Shown: positions 8,690 through 17,811 of the stretch, piece after piece | How positions within the stretch are numbered: the first letter of the stretch is position 1 | Layout of the letters: every line of letters starts with the position of its first letter | DNA from: Streptomyces sp. NRRL S-118 | Lineage (GTDB): Bacteria; Actinomycetota; Actinomycetes; Streptomycetales; Streptomycetaceae | Assembly: GCF_000716335.1 (NCBI RefSeq) | Contig: NZ_KL591013.1 | Span: 221,853-264,236, forward strand | Direction of reading: 5' to 3' | DNA: 42,384 nt | Notes under the pieces: generated by a model | The model's input: the letters and a program-made list of their open reading frames with translations, nothing else | Databases searched by the model: none | Told to the model about the DNA's origin: nothing | Translations under genes and position numbers: made by a program

Positions 8690-9100
8690 GTGGAGCACAC
8701 CGCCGTCGAGCGCGAACTGGAACTCACCCTGGTGCTGTCGCCGGAGCGCAGCATTCCCGTGCCGGCCCGGCTGACGTACCGCACGGACGACCCGTACGCC
8801 GTGCACATCACCTTCCACGTCGGCTCCGAGCACCCCGTGAACTGGACCTTCGCCCGCGAGCTGCTCGTCGAGGGCGTCTTCAGGCCCTGCGGCCACGGCG
8901 ACGTGCGGATCTGGCCCACGACCCTCGACGGGCGGGGCGTCGTCCTGATGGCGCTGTCGTCGCCCGACGGGGACGCCCTGCTGGAGGCCCCGGCCATGGC
9001 GGTGTCGGCCTGGCTGGAGCGGACGCTGCGGGTGGTGCCGCCGGGCGCGGAGTCGGAGCAGCTCGGCCTGGACGACGAGCTGGCCGAGCTGCTGGCGTGA
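8690..9100 (+). CDS. ssgG: SsgA-like sporulation/cell division protein, probably SsgG
   Basis: A 136-residue protein of the SsgA-like (SALP) family, found only in morphologically complex actinomycetes. Family hallmarks visible are an ELELTLVLSPERSIPVPARLTYRTDDPYAVHITFH beginning, then FARELLVEGV, then GDVRIWP, then LSSPDGDALLEAPA. I prefer the GTG at 8690. An AAGGAG site lies seven bases upstream, and the protein then starts where other SALPs start. An ATG at 8669 would add seven residues. The SsgG assignment rests on recalled synteny with SCO2924, near M6 proteases and hpd. SsgG is reported to help place sporulation septa in aerial hyphae. Confidence 0.85.
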   Translation: MEHTAVERELELTLVLSPERSIPVPARLTYRTDDPYAVHITFHVGSEHPVNWTFARELLVEGVFRPCGHGDVRIWPTTLDGRGVVLMALSSPDGDALLEAPAMAVSAWLERTLRVVPPGAESEQLGLDDELAELLA

Positions 9101-9110
9101 GAGGGCCGGG

Positions 9111-9494
9111 TCAGTCCGTCACGTACGTGTGCGTGATGAATTCGATCGAGTGGCCGTCGGGGTCCTCGATGTACACGCCACGGCCCTGGTGGAGGTGGTT
9201 GATCCGCCGGGGCTCGTGGTGGTAGGGGTCGGCCCAGTACGGCAGCCCCCGCCCGGTGATCCGGGCGAAGATCTCGTCGAACTCCGGCTCGGAGACCAGG
9301 AAGGCGAGGTGCTGCGGGACGATCCGGGGGGCGTCGTCGTCGAGGTAGTCGAGGGTGACGCCGCCCTCCAGGGGGACGCTGGCGAACGGCCCGAAGGGCT
9401 TCGGCTCGGGGGCGTCGAGCAGTTCGGTGAGGAAGCGGGCGCCGGCGAAGCGGTCGCGGCTGCGGACGATGGTGTGGTCGAGGCGTGCGGGCAC
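9111..9494 (-). CDS. VOC (glyoxalase/dioxygenase superfamily) protein
   Basis: A 127-residue single-chain vicinal oxygen chelate protein. It has an N-terminal LDHTIVRSRD strand with the metal-ligand histidine, a central HLAFLVSEPEFDEIFARI motif, and a C-terminal GRGVYIEDPDGHSIEFITHTY motif that supplies the usual acidic ligand. The GTG start at 9494 follows a GGAG site about nine bases away (AAAGGAGAAG). The frame is open far upstream but that part has no coding character. The stop is ten bases from the end of convergent ssgG. The substrate cannot be inferred; the family includes glyoxalases, antibiotic-binding proteins and ring-cleavage dioxygenases. Confidence 0.88.
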   Translation of the reverse strand: MPARLDHTIVRSRDRFAGARFLTELLDAPEPKPFGPFASVPLEGGVTLDYLDDDAPRIVPQHLAFLVSEPEFDEIFARITGRGLPYWADPYHHEPRRINHLHQGRGVYIEDPDGHSIEFITHTYVTD

Positions 9495-9610
9495 TGCTCT
9501 TCTCCTTTGTCCTCGTCTGTCCCTCTGCCCCTCCACGCTAGGCCGCCCGGCCCTCGCCGGACCATCGGACATCGGCCCTAGGGCCGCGGTCGCAGGCGTC
9601 CGGCGGGATT

Positions 9611-10978
9611 TCAGAAGAGTTTGCCGGGGTTGAGGATGCCCAGAGGGTCGAAGGTGCGCTTGATGCCGCGCTGCAATTCCAGGCCCACCGGGCCCAGTTC
9701 CCGGGCCAGCCACTCCTTCTTCAGTACGCCGACGCCGTGTTCGCCCGTGATCGTGCCGCCGAGTTCCAGGCCGAGCGCCATGATGGCGTCGAACGAGGCG
9801 CGGGCGCGCCGCGATGCGTCGGGGTCGGCCTGGTCGAAGCAGACGACGGGGTGGGTGTTGCCGTCGCCGGCGTGGGCGCAGATTCCGATGGTCAGGTCGT
9901 ACGCGGCGGCGATGGCGGCCGTGCCGTCGAGCATCTCGGCCAGCCGGCTGCGCGGCACGCACACGTCGTCGATCATCGTCGCGGTGGAGACCGTTTCCAG
10001 GGCGGTGAGCGACAGCCGCCGCGCCTGGAGCAGCAGGTCGGACTCGGCGGCGTCCTCGGCCGGGACCACCTGCGTCGCGCCCGCCGCCGTGCACAGCTCG
10101 CCGACCGCCGCCAGGTCGGCGGCCGGGTCGGGGGTGTCGAACGCCGCGAGCAGCAGCGCCTCGGTGGAGTCGGGCAGGCCCATCCTCGCGAGCCGGTTGA
10201 CCGCCCGGATCGTCGTACGGTCCATCAGCTCCAGCAGCGACGGCGTGTGTCCGCTCTCCATGACGGCGCAGACGGCTTCGCAGGCGGCGGCCGCGGACGG
10301 GAACTCGGCGGCGAGCGCGAGCTGCCGCGGCGGACGCGGCCGGAGCGCCAGGACGGCGCGCACGACGACGCCGAGGCTCCCCTCGGAGCCGACGAAGAGC
10401 CGGGTCAGGTCGTAGCCGGCGACGCCCTTGGCGGTGCGGCGGCCGGTGGTCAGCAGCCGGCCGTCGGCGAGGACGACGTCCAGGCCGAGCACGTACTCCG
10501 CGGTCACGCCGTACTTGACGCAGCACAGGCCGCCGGAGGCGGTGCCGATGTTCCCGCCGATGGTGCACGTCTCCCAGCTGGAGGGGTCGGGCGGGTAGTA
10601 CAGGCCGAGCGCCTCGACCCGGCGGGAGAGGGCGGCGTTGACGACGCCGGGCTCCACGACGGCGATCCGGTCGACCGGGTTGATCTCCAGGATCCGGTCC
10701 ATCCGCGTGAGCGACAGCACGATGCAGCCGTCGCCGGCGTTGGCCCCGCCGGACAGGCCGGTGCGGGCGCCCTGCGGGACGACGGGCACGCGCAGCGCGG
10801 TGGCGGTGCGCATGACGTGCTGGACCTGCTCGACGGTGCTGGGCAGGACCACCACGGCGGGCGTGCCCGCCCGGCAGAAGCTCGCCATGTCGTGGGCGTA
10901 GGAGACGGTGACGTCCGGATCGGTGAGCACCGCTTCCGCCGGGAGCCCGGCCCGGAGGCGTGTCAGGAGGTCGTCCAT
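9611..10978 (-). CDS. FAD-linked oxidase, glycolate oxidase/D-lactate dehydrogenase (GlcD) type
   Basis: A 455-residue flavoprotein of the GlcD/D-2-hydroxyacid dehydrogenase family. The N-terminal PCMH-type FAD domain (about 40-215) shows VVPQGARTGLSGGAN, then ETCTIGGNIGTASGGLCCVKYG, then VGSEGSLGV. The C-terminal FAD-oxidase C domain carries HAGDGNTHP and TGEHGVG, the metal and substrate site of the family. It is expected to oxidise a D-2-hydroxy acid such as glycolate or D-lactate in the cytoplasm. The ATG at 10978 has only a weak GGGAT site. No GlcE or GlcF partner lies beside it, so it may be a single-subunit enzyme. It is divergent from the TPR gene across 97 bases. Confidence 0.9.
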   Translation of the reverse strand: MDDLLTRLRAGLPAEAVLTDPDVTVSYAHDMASFCRAGTPAVVVLPSTVEQVQHVMRTATALRVPVVPQGARTGLSGGANAGDGCIVLSLTRMDRILEINPVDRIAVVEPGVVNAALSRRVEALGLYYPPDPSSWETCTIGGNIGTASGGLCCVKYGVTAEYVLGLDVVLADGRLLTTGRRTAKGVAGYDLTRLFVGSEGSLGVVVRAVLALRPRPPRQLALAAEFPSAAAACEAVCAVMESGHTPSLLELMDRTTIRAVNRLARMGLPDSTEALLLAAFDTPDPAADLAAVGELCTAAGATQVVPAEDAAESDLLLQARRLSLTALETVSTATMIDDVCVPRSRLAEMLDGTAAIAAAYDLTIGICAHAGDGNTHPVVCFDQADPDASRRARASFDAIMALGLELGGTITGEHGVGVLKKEWLARELGPVGLELQRGIKRTFDPLGILNPGKLF

Positions 10979-11075
10979 GATCCCAGCCTGGCATCCGGGG
11001 CCATCGGTGTGAACCCGTCCGCCGATGCGGTTGGCGTGCGCGGGCGCCCGGTCGTACTGGCGCACAGTGAGCCGC

Positions 11076-12686
11076 ATGAAGTGGCGTACGAAGAGCCGTG
11101 CGGACCGCACCGGCCGCAGAAGGCGCACGAAAGCGGAGCGGGTCACGCACACGGTGCTGCTCGCGGGCGCGGGCGCGGTGGTGGCCGGTGCGGTGCTGGT
11201 GTACGTCCCGGGCGTCCCCGGCGTCCCGGACGCCCTGCGCGGCGGGGCCGCGGCGCCGCCCGCGCCCGGCCCCGCGGCGCGGGCGCAGGAGGCGGTGCGG
11301 ACCGGCACCCAGGCGTCGCTGCCCGAGCTGACCGCGCTCATCGGCGACCGCGAGCGGTGGCTGCGGGACCACCCGCGCGACGACGCCTCGTGGGCGGTGC
11401 TCGGCACCGCGTACGTGGAGCGGGCCGCGCGCGACGGCGACACCGCCTCGTACGTGCGGGCGGAGAAGGCCCTGAGGCGGTCCCTCGCCGTGCGCGCGGC
11501 CGCCCGGGGGAACATCGACGCGCAGCTCGGCATGGCCGCCCTGGCCGGCGCGAGGGGCGACTTCGCCCGGGCGAAGCGGTGGGGTGAGGCGGTACGGCAG
11601 CGCGAGCCGCGGCGCTGGCAGGCGCACGCGCTGCTCGTCGACGCCTATCGCGGGCTCGGCGACTACGAGGCCGCCGACAAGGCCGTGGAGCGGCTGCGTG
11701 CGCTGAACAAGGGTGTACCGGCGCTGTCGCGGGCCTCCCACGCCTACCGCGACAAGGGCTGGCGCGAGGACGCCGCGGCGCTGGCCTCCGACGCGGTGGC
11801 GCTCGCCGCCACCCCCGCCGAGCGGGCGGCGTGCCTCCAGCACCTCGGCGACCTGGCGTGGGAGCGCGGCGAGCCGGCGGAGGCGCTCGCCCACTACGCG
11901 CCGGCGCTGCGCCTGGTACCGGGCCACCCGCCGTCGCTCGCCGGCCGGGCGCGGGCGCTGGCGGCGCTGGGACGGGTGGACGACGCGCTGCGGGACTACG
12001 CGGCGGTCCTGGCGGAGCGGCCGCTGCCGCAGTACGCGCTGGAGGCGGGAGAGCTGTACGAGTCGCGGGGGCTGGACGGGGACGCGCGTGCGCAGTACCG
12101 CAAGCTCCGCGAGGGGGCGGCCGAGGCGCTGGCGCACGGGGTGAACGCGACGCTGGTGCTGGCCCGGTACGAGGCGGACCACGGGGATCCGGCGACGGCG
12201 GTGAAGTGGCTGACCGCGGAGTGGGGGCGGGGGCACCGGTCCGTGGACGTGGCGGACGCACTGGGCTGGGCGCTGTTCCGGGCGGGCAAGGAGGAGGAGG
12301 CTCTGAAGTTCGCCGAGCTGGCGACGGACCAGGGGGTGCGCAGTGCGCTGTTCGCCTACCACCGCGGCCAGATCGAGCGGGCGCTCGGGCGGTACGGGCC
12401 GGCGCGCCGGTACCTGACGCAGGCGCTGCGGACGAACCCGGCGTTCTCGCCGCTGCTGGCGCCGAAGGCGCGGCGGGCGCTGGCCGTGCTGGGCGAGCCG
12501 CCGGCGGGCGGGCCGGCGGATGTGCACGGTTCCGCGCCGGCGCCGGCGCGGCCCGCCCCGGGTGCTTCGGCACCCGCGTCCGGGGTGCGCACGTCCCGCC
12601 CGGATGTGCACGGTTCCGGGCCGGCGCCGGCGCGGCCCGCCCCGGGTGCTTCGGCACCCGCGTCCGGGGCGCGCGCGTCCCGCTGA
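11076..12686 (+). CDS. membrane-anchored TPR protein
   Basis: A 536-residue protein with a short Arg/Lys-rich cytoplasmic end, one membrane anchor at about residues 23-46, an Ala/Pro linker and then roughly ten TPR-like helix pairs (about 90-460). Repeats are recognisable as DASWAVLGTAYVERA, AACLQHLGDLAWERGEPAEALAHYAPALRLVPGHP and FAYHRGQIERALGRYGPARRYLTQALRTNP. TPR arrays bind other proteins; the partner is unknown. I placed the start at the ATG at 11076, although its ribosome binding site is weak. The last 56 residues are two tandem copies of a 28-residue Pro/Ala/Ser-rich unit, encoded by an 84-bp duplication that runs exactly into the stop codon. Confidence 0.8.
   Translation: MKWRTKSRADRTGRRRRTKAERVTHTVLLAGAGAVVAGAVLVYVPGVPGVPDALRGGAAAPPAPGPAARAQEAVRTGTQASLPELTALIGDRERWLRDHPRDDASWAVLGTAYVERAARDGDTASYVRAEKALRRSLAVRAAARGNIDAQLGMAALAGARGDFARAKRWGEAVRQREPRRWQAHALLVDAYRGLGDYEAADKAVERLRALNKGVPALSRASHAYRDKGWREDAAALASDAVALAATPAERAACLQHLGDLAWERGEPAEALAHYAPALRLVPGHPPSLAGRARALAALGRVDDALRDYAAVLAERPLPQYALEAGELYESRGLDGDARAQYRKLREGAAEALAHGVNATLVLARYEADHGDPATAVKWLTAEWGRGHRSVDVADALGWALFRAGKEEEALKFAELATDQGVRSALFAYHRGQIERALGRYGPARRYLTQALRTNPAFSPLLAPKARRALAVLGEPPAGGPADVHGSAPAPARPAPGASAPASGVRTSRPDVHGSGPAPARPAPGASAPASGARASR
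12519..12686 (+). repeat. 84-bp tandem direct repeat, two copies, at end of TPR gene
   Basis: Copies 12519-12602 and 12603-12686 differ at only a few bases and keep the frame. Each contains a perfect seven-base-pair hairpin with a UUCG tetraloop (12559-12576 and 12643-12660), giving two very stable RNA hairpins at the end of the message. Confidence 0.9.
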
Positions 12687-12720
12687 GGCGGTTCTCCACC
12701 GGTGGTGGTCTCCCCGAGGG

Positions 12721-12749
12721 GGACGCCCGGCCCCCCGTCCCGGGCGTCC
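12721..12749 (+). terminator. hairpin after TPR gene
   Basis: Arms 12721-12730 and 12740-12749 (GGACGCCCGG and its complement) pair perfectly around a nine-base loop, 34 bases after the stop codon. Confidence 0.6.
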
Positions 12750-12846
12750 ACCTTCCCCGTGGGGGGGTCCTGCGGGGGCCTGCGGGGCGCTGGGCCGCGG
12801 CCGGGCGGCGGGCTCGTGATCGGTCGGGGTCGCCCCGCACGGCCGC

Positions 12847-12910
12847 GCCCCGGGGCCGGGCGGCGGGTACGGGCGCGGAACGCCGGCCCGCCGCCGGACG
12901 GCCCCGGGGC
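12847..12910 (-). terminator. long hairpin after hpd
   Basis: A perfect 12-bp outer stem (12847-12858 with 12899-12910) encloses a further GC-rich complementary pair (GGCGGCGGG region with CCCGCCGCC region). It lies 16 bases past the hpd stop codon on the minus strand. Together with 12721-12749 it isolates the convergent genes. Confidence 0.65.
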
Positions 12911-12926
12911 GCGGGAGCCCGAGGGG

Positions 12927-14662
<1,736 letters not shown>

Positions 14663-14709
14663 TCCGGCCGGGGGCGGACACCCTCCGGCAGGAAGATGCC
14701 AAGGAGTGA

Positions 14710-14752
14710 TTGCAAAGAACTACTTGCAACTGGTTCTTTGCAACTCTACGCT
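14710..14752 (+). promoter_or_regulatory. self-operated promoter of the ArsR-type gene, likely leaderless
   Basis: Three TTGCAA hexamers start at 14710, 14724 and 14738, exactly 14 bases apart. The outer two lie in a perfect 11-bp inverted repeat (14710-14720 with 14733-14743). The middle TTGCAA can serve as -35, with a 17-base spacer to TACGCT (14747-14752) as -10. This predicts a transcription start at or next to the ATG at 14759, so the message would lack a leader and the palindrome covers the promoter. Confidence 0.65.
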
Positions 14753-14758
14753 GATGCC

Positions 14759-15355
14759 ATGTCAGAGCCCGAGAAGACCGAGCCCGGCGGGCCCCGCATC
14801 CCGATCCGGCAGCTCGACCCCCGCTCCCTGCGCGGTCTGGCCCACCCCCTGCGGATCCGGCTGCTCGCCGCACTGCGCCACCACGGCCCCGCCACCGCCT
14901 CCCAACTGGCCGACCGCCTCGGCGAGTCGAGCGGCGCCACCAGCTACCACCTGCGCCAGCTCGCCTCCCACGGCTTCGTCGAGGACGCCCCGGAGCGCGG
15001 CAAGGGGCGCGAGCGCTGGTGGCGGGCGGTCCACCAGGGAACGTCCTGGGACCCCTCGCTCTTCGAGGACGAGGACCCCGGCACGCGCGGCGCGGTCAAT
15101 GTGTTCCTGCACGAGATCGCGACCCTGCACGCCCAGGAGCTGAACACCTGGATCGGCACCATGCGCGACTGGCCCGGCGAGTGGGCCAGCAGCGCCGACC
15201 TGAGCGACTTCACCCTGCGCCTGAGCGCCCGGCAGCTGCGCGAGCTCGACGAGAAGGTGCACGCCGTCATCAACGGCTACCGCGACGTCGAACCGGACGA
15301 GGACGCCACGAAGGTGCGCCTCCACCTGCACGCGTTCCCGCAGCGGAGCGACTGA
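14759..15355 (+). CDS. ArsR-type winged-helix transcriptional regulator
   Basis: A 198-residue regulator. The HTH lies at about residues 20-75 (LRGLAHPLRIRLLAALRHHGPATASQLADRLGESSGATSYHLRQLASHGFVED), then a wing with GKGRERWWRA, then an all-helical C-terminal region of about 110 residues. The ArsR cysteine metal motif is absent, so it is not a classical metal sensor. The ATG at 14759 has no ribosome binding site, in agreement with the leaderless promoter prediction. Downstream are a coupled 63-residue protein and an MFS exporter. A drug- or metabolite-responsive repressor of its own gene and of the transporter is the simplest reading (inference). Confidence 0.88.
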   Translation: MSEPEKTEPGGPRIPIRQLDPRSLRGLAHPLRIRLLAALRHHGPATASQLADRLGESSGATSYHLRQLASHGFVEDAPERGKGRERWWRAVHQGTSWDPSLFEDEDPGTRGAVNVFLHEIATLHAQELNTWIGTMRDWPGEWASSADLSDFTLRLSARQLRELDEKVHAVINGYRDVEPDEDATKVRLHLHAFPQRSD

Positions 15356-15384
15356 CGGACCCACCGACCGACCCGTCGGCCCGT

Positions 15385-15430
15385 CGGACGACGGACGACG
15401 GACGACGGACGACGGACGACGGACGACGGA
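15385..15430. repeat. 7-bp tandem array (CGGACGA), six copies plus part
   Basis: Six perfect CGGACGA units run from 15385 to 15426 and continue into CGGA. The array lies between the ArsR-type gene and the 63-residue reading frame, in sequence that should be transcribed. An array of this kind can change length by slippage. Confidence 0.95.
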
Positions 15431-15443
15431 CCAACGACACACA

Positions 15444-15464
15444 GAACCACGAACCACGAACCAC
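15444..15464. repeat. second 7-bp tandem array (GAACCAC), three copies
   Basis: Three perfect GAACCAC units are followed after five bases by a fourth (15470-15476), immediately upstream of the AAAGGA ribosome binding site of the 63-residue frame. Confidence 0.85.
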
Positions 15465-15492
15465 GGACAGAACCACGAAAGGACCTTCCGGT

Positions 15493-15684
15493 ATGCACCC
15501 CGACATCCATCGGCAGCTCCACGCCCTGCGCGCGGCCGAGTTACACCGCGCCGCCCGCCCGCGCCGCCGCCCCGTCCCACCCCGGCGGCGCCGCCCCGCC
15601 GTACGCGTCCGCGTGGGCTGGGTCCTCGTGGAGCTGGGACTGCGCCTGGTCCGGACGCGGGGTCCGGCCGCGCGCACCGCATGA
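15493..15684 (+). CDS. small basic protein, 63 aa, coupled to MFS gene
   Basis: Begins MHPDIHRQLHALRAAELHRAA, a short amphipathic helix. An Arg/Pro-rich middle (ARPRRRPVPPRRRRP) follows, then a moderately hydrophobic WVLVELGLRLV helix. AAAGGA lies nine bases upstream of the ATG. Its TGA overlaps the ATG of the MFS gene as ATGA, so translation is probably coupled. Short proteins of this general shape sit beside regulator/transporter genes in other actinomycetes (from memory). Function is unknown; it could be a leader for coupling or a small partner of the transporter. Confidence 0.6.
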   Translation: MHPDIHRQLHALRAAELHRAARPRRRPVPPRRRRPAVRVRVGWVLVELGLRLVRTRGPAARTA

Positions 15685-16982
15685 CCGCGCGGCGCGGCGG
15701 ACGTGTGCCGCTGGCCGCCGTGCTGGCGGCCAACGCGATATCGATCAGCGGCAACGCGCTGACCCTCATCGGCGTCCCGTGGTTCGCGCTCCAGACGACG
15801 GGCAGCGCCGGCAAGGCCGGGCTGGTGGCGTTCTGCGCGACGCTGCCCGTCGTCGTCTCGGCGCTCGCCGGCGGGCCGGTCATCGACCGGGCCGGCCGCC
15901 GCCGGGTCAGCATCGCGTCGGACCTGGTGTGCGCCCTGGCCCTGGCCGCGATCCCGTTGCTGCACCGGGCCGGGCGGCTGGACTTCTGGGTGCTGTGCCT
16001 GCTGATGGCCGTCACCGGGCTGTTCCACGCGCCCGGCGAGACGGCGCGGCACGTCCTCGTGCCGGACCTCGCCGAACGCGCCGGTACGACGCTGACCCGG
16101 GCCGCGAGCCTCTTCGACGCGGTGTCGCGGGGCGCCCGTATGACGGGGGCCGCGCTCGCGGGCGTCCTCATCGCGGTCATGGGGGCGGAGACGGTCCTGC
16201 TGCTGGACGCCGCGACCTTCGGGGTGTCGGCGTTGCTGATCCTGGCGGGCGTACGCGGCGTCGCGGCCGCGGAGCCGCAGAAGCCGGCCGCCGCCGTGTC
16301 CTTCGCCGGCTACCGGGCCCAGTTGCGCGAGGGGTACGCCTTCGTGCTGCGCACCCGGCTGCTGCTGGCGGTGGTGCTGCTGGTGATGCTCACCAACGGG
16401 CTGAACCAGGGCTGGAGCGCGGTGCTGCTGCCGGTGCACGCGCAGCGGCACCTCGGCGGCGCGGGCGCCATCGGACTGATCACCGCCGTCTTCGGCGGCT
16501 GCGCCCTGCTCGGCGCCCTGCTGTACGCGGCGGTCGGGCACCGCTTCCGCCGGCTCCCGGTGTTCACGGTCGCGTTCCTGCTCGGTGGGGCGCCGCGGTA
16601 CGTCGTCGCGGCGCTGGCGGACGGCGTGTGGCCGCTGGCGGTGGCGGCGGGGGTCGGCGGGCTGGCCGTCGGGACGCTCAACCCGATCCTCACCACGGTG
16701 CTGTACGAGCGCGTCCCCGACGCACTGCGCAGCCGTGTCTCCGGCGTGACCACGGCCGGGGTGCTGCTGGCGGCCCCGCTGTGCGGGGTGGTCACCGGCT
16801 ACCTCGTGGAAGGCGCCGGACTGGTGGCCGCCCTCCTCGGGATCGGCGCCCTGTACTTCCTGGTGACACTCAGCCCGGCGCTCTTCCCGTCCTGGCGGCA
16901 GATGGACCGGCCACCGCCGCTCAGCAGCTCGGGACCTTCGTCCCCTGCTCCAGCGCCCTCAGGGACGACACCGCGTCCTTGA
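15681..16982 (+). CDS. MFS transporter
   Basis: A 433-residue major facilitator with about twelve membrane segments and the loop 2-3 motif GPVIDRAGRRRVSIASD. A cytoplasmic central loop of about 30 residues (EPQKPAAAVSFAGYRAQL) separates the halves. The layout resembles the MFS_3/enterobactin-exporter-like group often found beside ArsR-type repressors. Its start overlaps the preceding small frame by four bases. The last 62 bases run into the 3' end of the convergent S16 protease gene, and the final 30 residues are Pro/Ser-rich and probably cytoplasmic. Likely an exporter of a small toxic compound under the upstream regulator; the substrate is unknown. Confidence 0.9.
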   Translation: MTARRGGRVPLAAVLAANAISISGNALTLIGVPWFALQTTGSAGKAGLVAFCATLPVVVSALAGGPVIDRAGRRRVSIASDLVCALALAAIPLLHRAGRLDFWVLCLLMAVTGLFHAPGETARHVLVPDLAERAGTTLTRAASLFDAVSRGARMTGAALAGVLIAVMGAETVLLLDAATFGVSALLILAGVRGVAAAEPQKPAAAVSFAGYRAQLREGYAFVLRTRLLLAVVLLVMLTNGLNQGWSAVLLPVHAQRHLGGAGAIGLITAVFGGCALLGALLYAAVGHRFRRLPVFTVAFLLGGAPRYVVAALADGVWPLAVAAGVGGLAVGTLNPILTTVLYERVPDALRSRVSGVTTAGVLLAAPLCGVVTGYLVEGAGLVAALLGIGALYFLVTLSPALFPSWRQMDRPPPLSSSGPSSPAPAPSGTTPRP

Positions 16983-17718
16983 GCGTGGTGACGGGGATGA
17001 GCCGCATGCCGTCGGGCAGTTCGGAGACCGCCTGCGCGCACTCGTCCTTCGGTACGAGGAAGACGGTGGCGCCGTCGCGCCCGGCGGCCTGCGTCTTGAG
17101 GGACACCCCGCCGACGGCGCCGACCGTGCCGTCCGGGCTGATCGTGCCCGTACCGGCGATGTTCCGCCCGCCGGTGAGGTCGCCGCCCGCGCCGTCGCCG
17201 TCGAGCTTGTTCACGATGCCCAGGGCGAAGAGCAGCCCGGCGCTGGGCCCGCCGATGTCGGCGAGGCGCAGGGTCACCTTGACGTCCTTCGGGCTCCTGC
17301 CGAGGTAGCCGAGGGCGGCGCGGGTGGCGTCCTGCTGCGACTCCTCCATCTGCGCGATGTTGCGCTTCTCGATCTCCCTGTCGGACTGGCCGGGCGGGTA
17401 GACGGCGTCGTGCGGCAGGACCGCCCGGTCCGTACGGAACCAGCCGTCGACGACGTCCGCGAGGTCGACGTCCGTGCGGGGCCCGGTCGCGACGATGGTC
17501 GTCATGCGCAGCTGGCCCTCCGTCCTGCGGACGGGGGCGCCGGAGATGGTGATCACCTCCTGCCCCTGGTGCTTGCCCAGCACGTCGGAGGTCGAGCCGG
17601 GCTGCGCCAGCGTGAACGGCAGCGGCGCGAGCGCGGCCACCCCGAGCAGCGCGAGCACGGGCAGCCCGGAGAGCAGCAGCGCGTGGGTCCGGTTACGCAG
17701 GAGACTGGAGAGCAGCAC
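16921..17718 (-). CDS. membrane-anchored stand-alone Lon-like (S16) serine protease
   Basis: A 265-residue protein with one N-terminal membrane anchor (about 12-34) and a C-terminal Lon-type protease domain. The catalytic Ser is in DIGGPSAGLLFALGI (Ser159). The Lys is in VGAVGGVSLKTQAAGRDG (Lys208), a spacing like that of the Lon Ser-Lys dyad. There is no AAA+ ATPase domain, and I see no clear PDZ domain, which related YlbL-type proteins carry between anchor and protease. The protease domain should lie outside the cell. Start GTG at 17718. It is convergent with, and overlaps, the MFS gene. Confidence 0.88.
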   Translation of the reverse strand: MLLSSLLRNRTHALLLSGLPVLALLGVAALAPLPFTLAQPGSTSDVLGKHQGQEVITISGAPVRRTEGQLRMTTIVATGPRTDVDLADVVDGWFRTDRAVLPHDAVYPPGQSDREIEKRNIAQMEESQQDATRAALGYLGRSPKDVKVTLRLADIGGPSAGLLFALGIVNKLDGDGAGGDLTGGRNIAGTGTISPDGTVGAVGGVSLKTQAAGRDGATVFLVPKDECAQAVSELPDGMRLIPVTTLKDAVSSLRALEQGTKVPSC

Positions 17719-17760
17719 GGTGCCAATCTAGCGGCCGCGCCCCCGCCCGCCGCGCGTCGC

Positions 17761-17802
17761 CCGGCCCCTCGCGTCCGGCCCCTCGCGGCCGGGCCCTCGC
17801 TT
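17761..17802. repeat. 14-bp imperfect tandem triplication
   Basis: Three units of CCGGCCCCTCGCGT type start at 17761, 17775 and 17789 with few differences. They lie in the gap between the IclR gene and the S16 protease gene. Confidence 0.7.
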
Positions 17803-17811
17803 CGGGGTGCC

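Noticed and set aside
9495..12611. Very long minus-strand frame running upstream from the VOC gene
   Set aside because: Only the last 127 residues are a protein family match. The GTG at 9494 has a good ribosome binding site, and the upstream part is antisense or out of frame with the FAD oxidase and TPR genes.
15385..15476. CRISPR array
   Set aside because: The units are only 7 bp and contiguous, without spacers; no cas genes are nearby.
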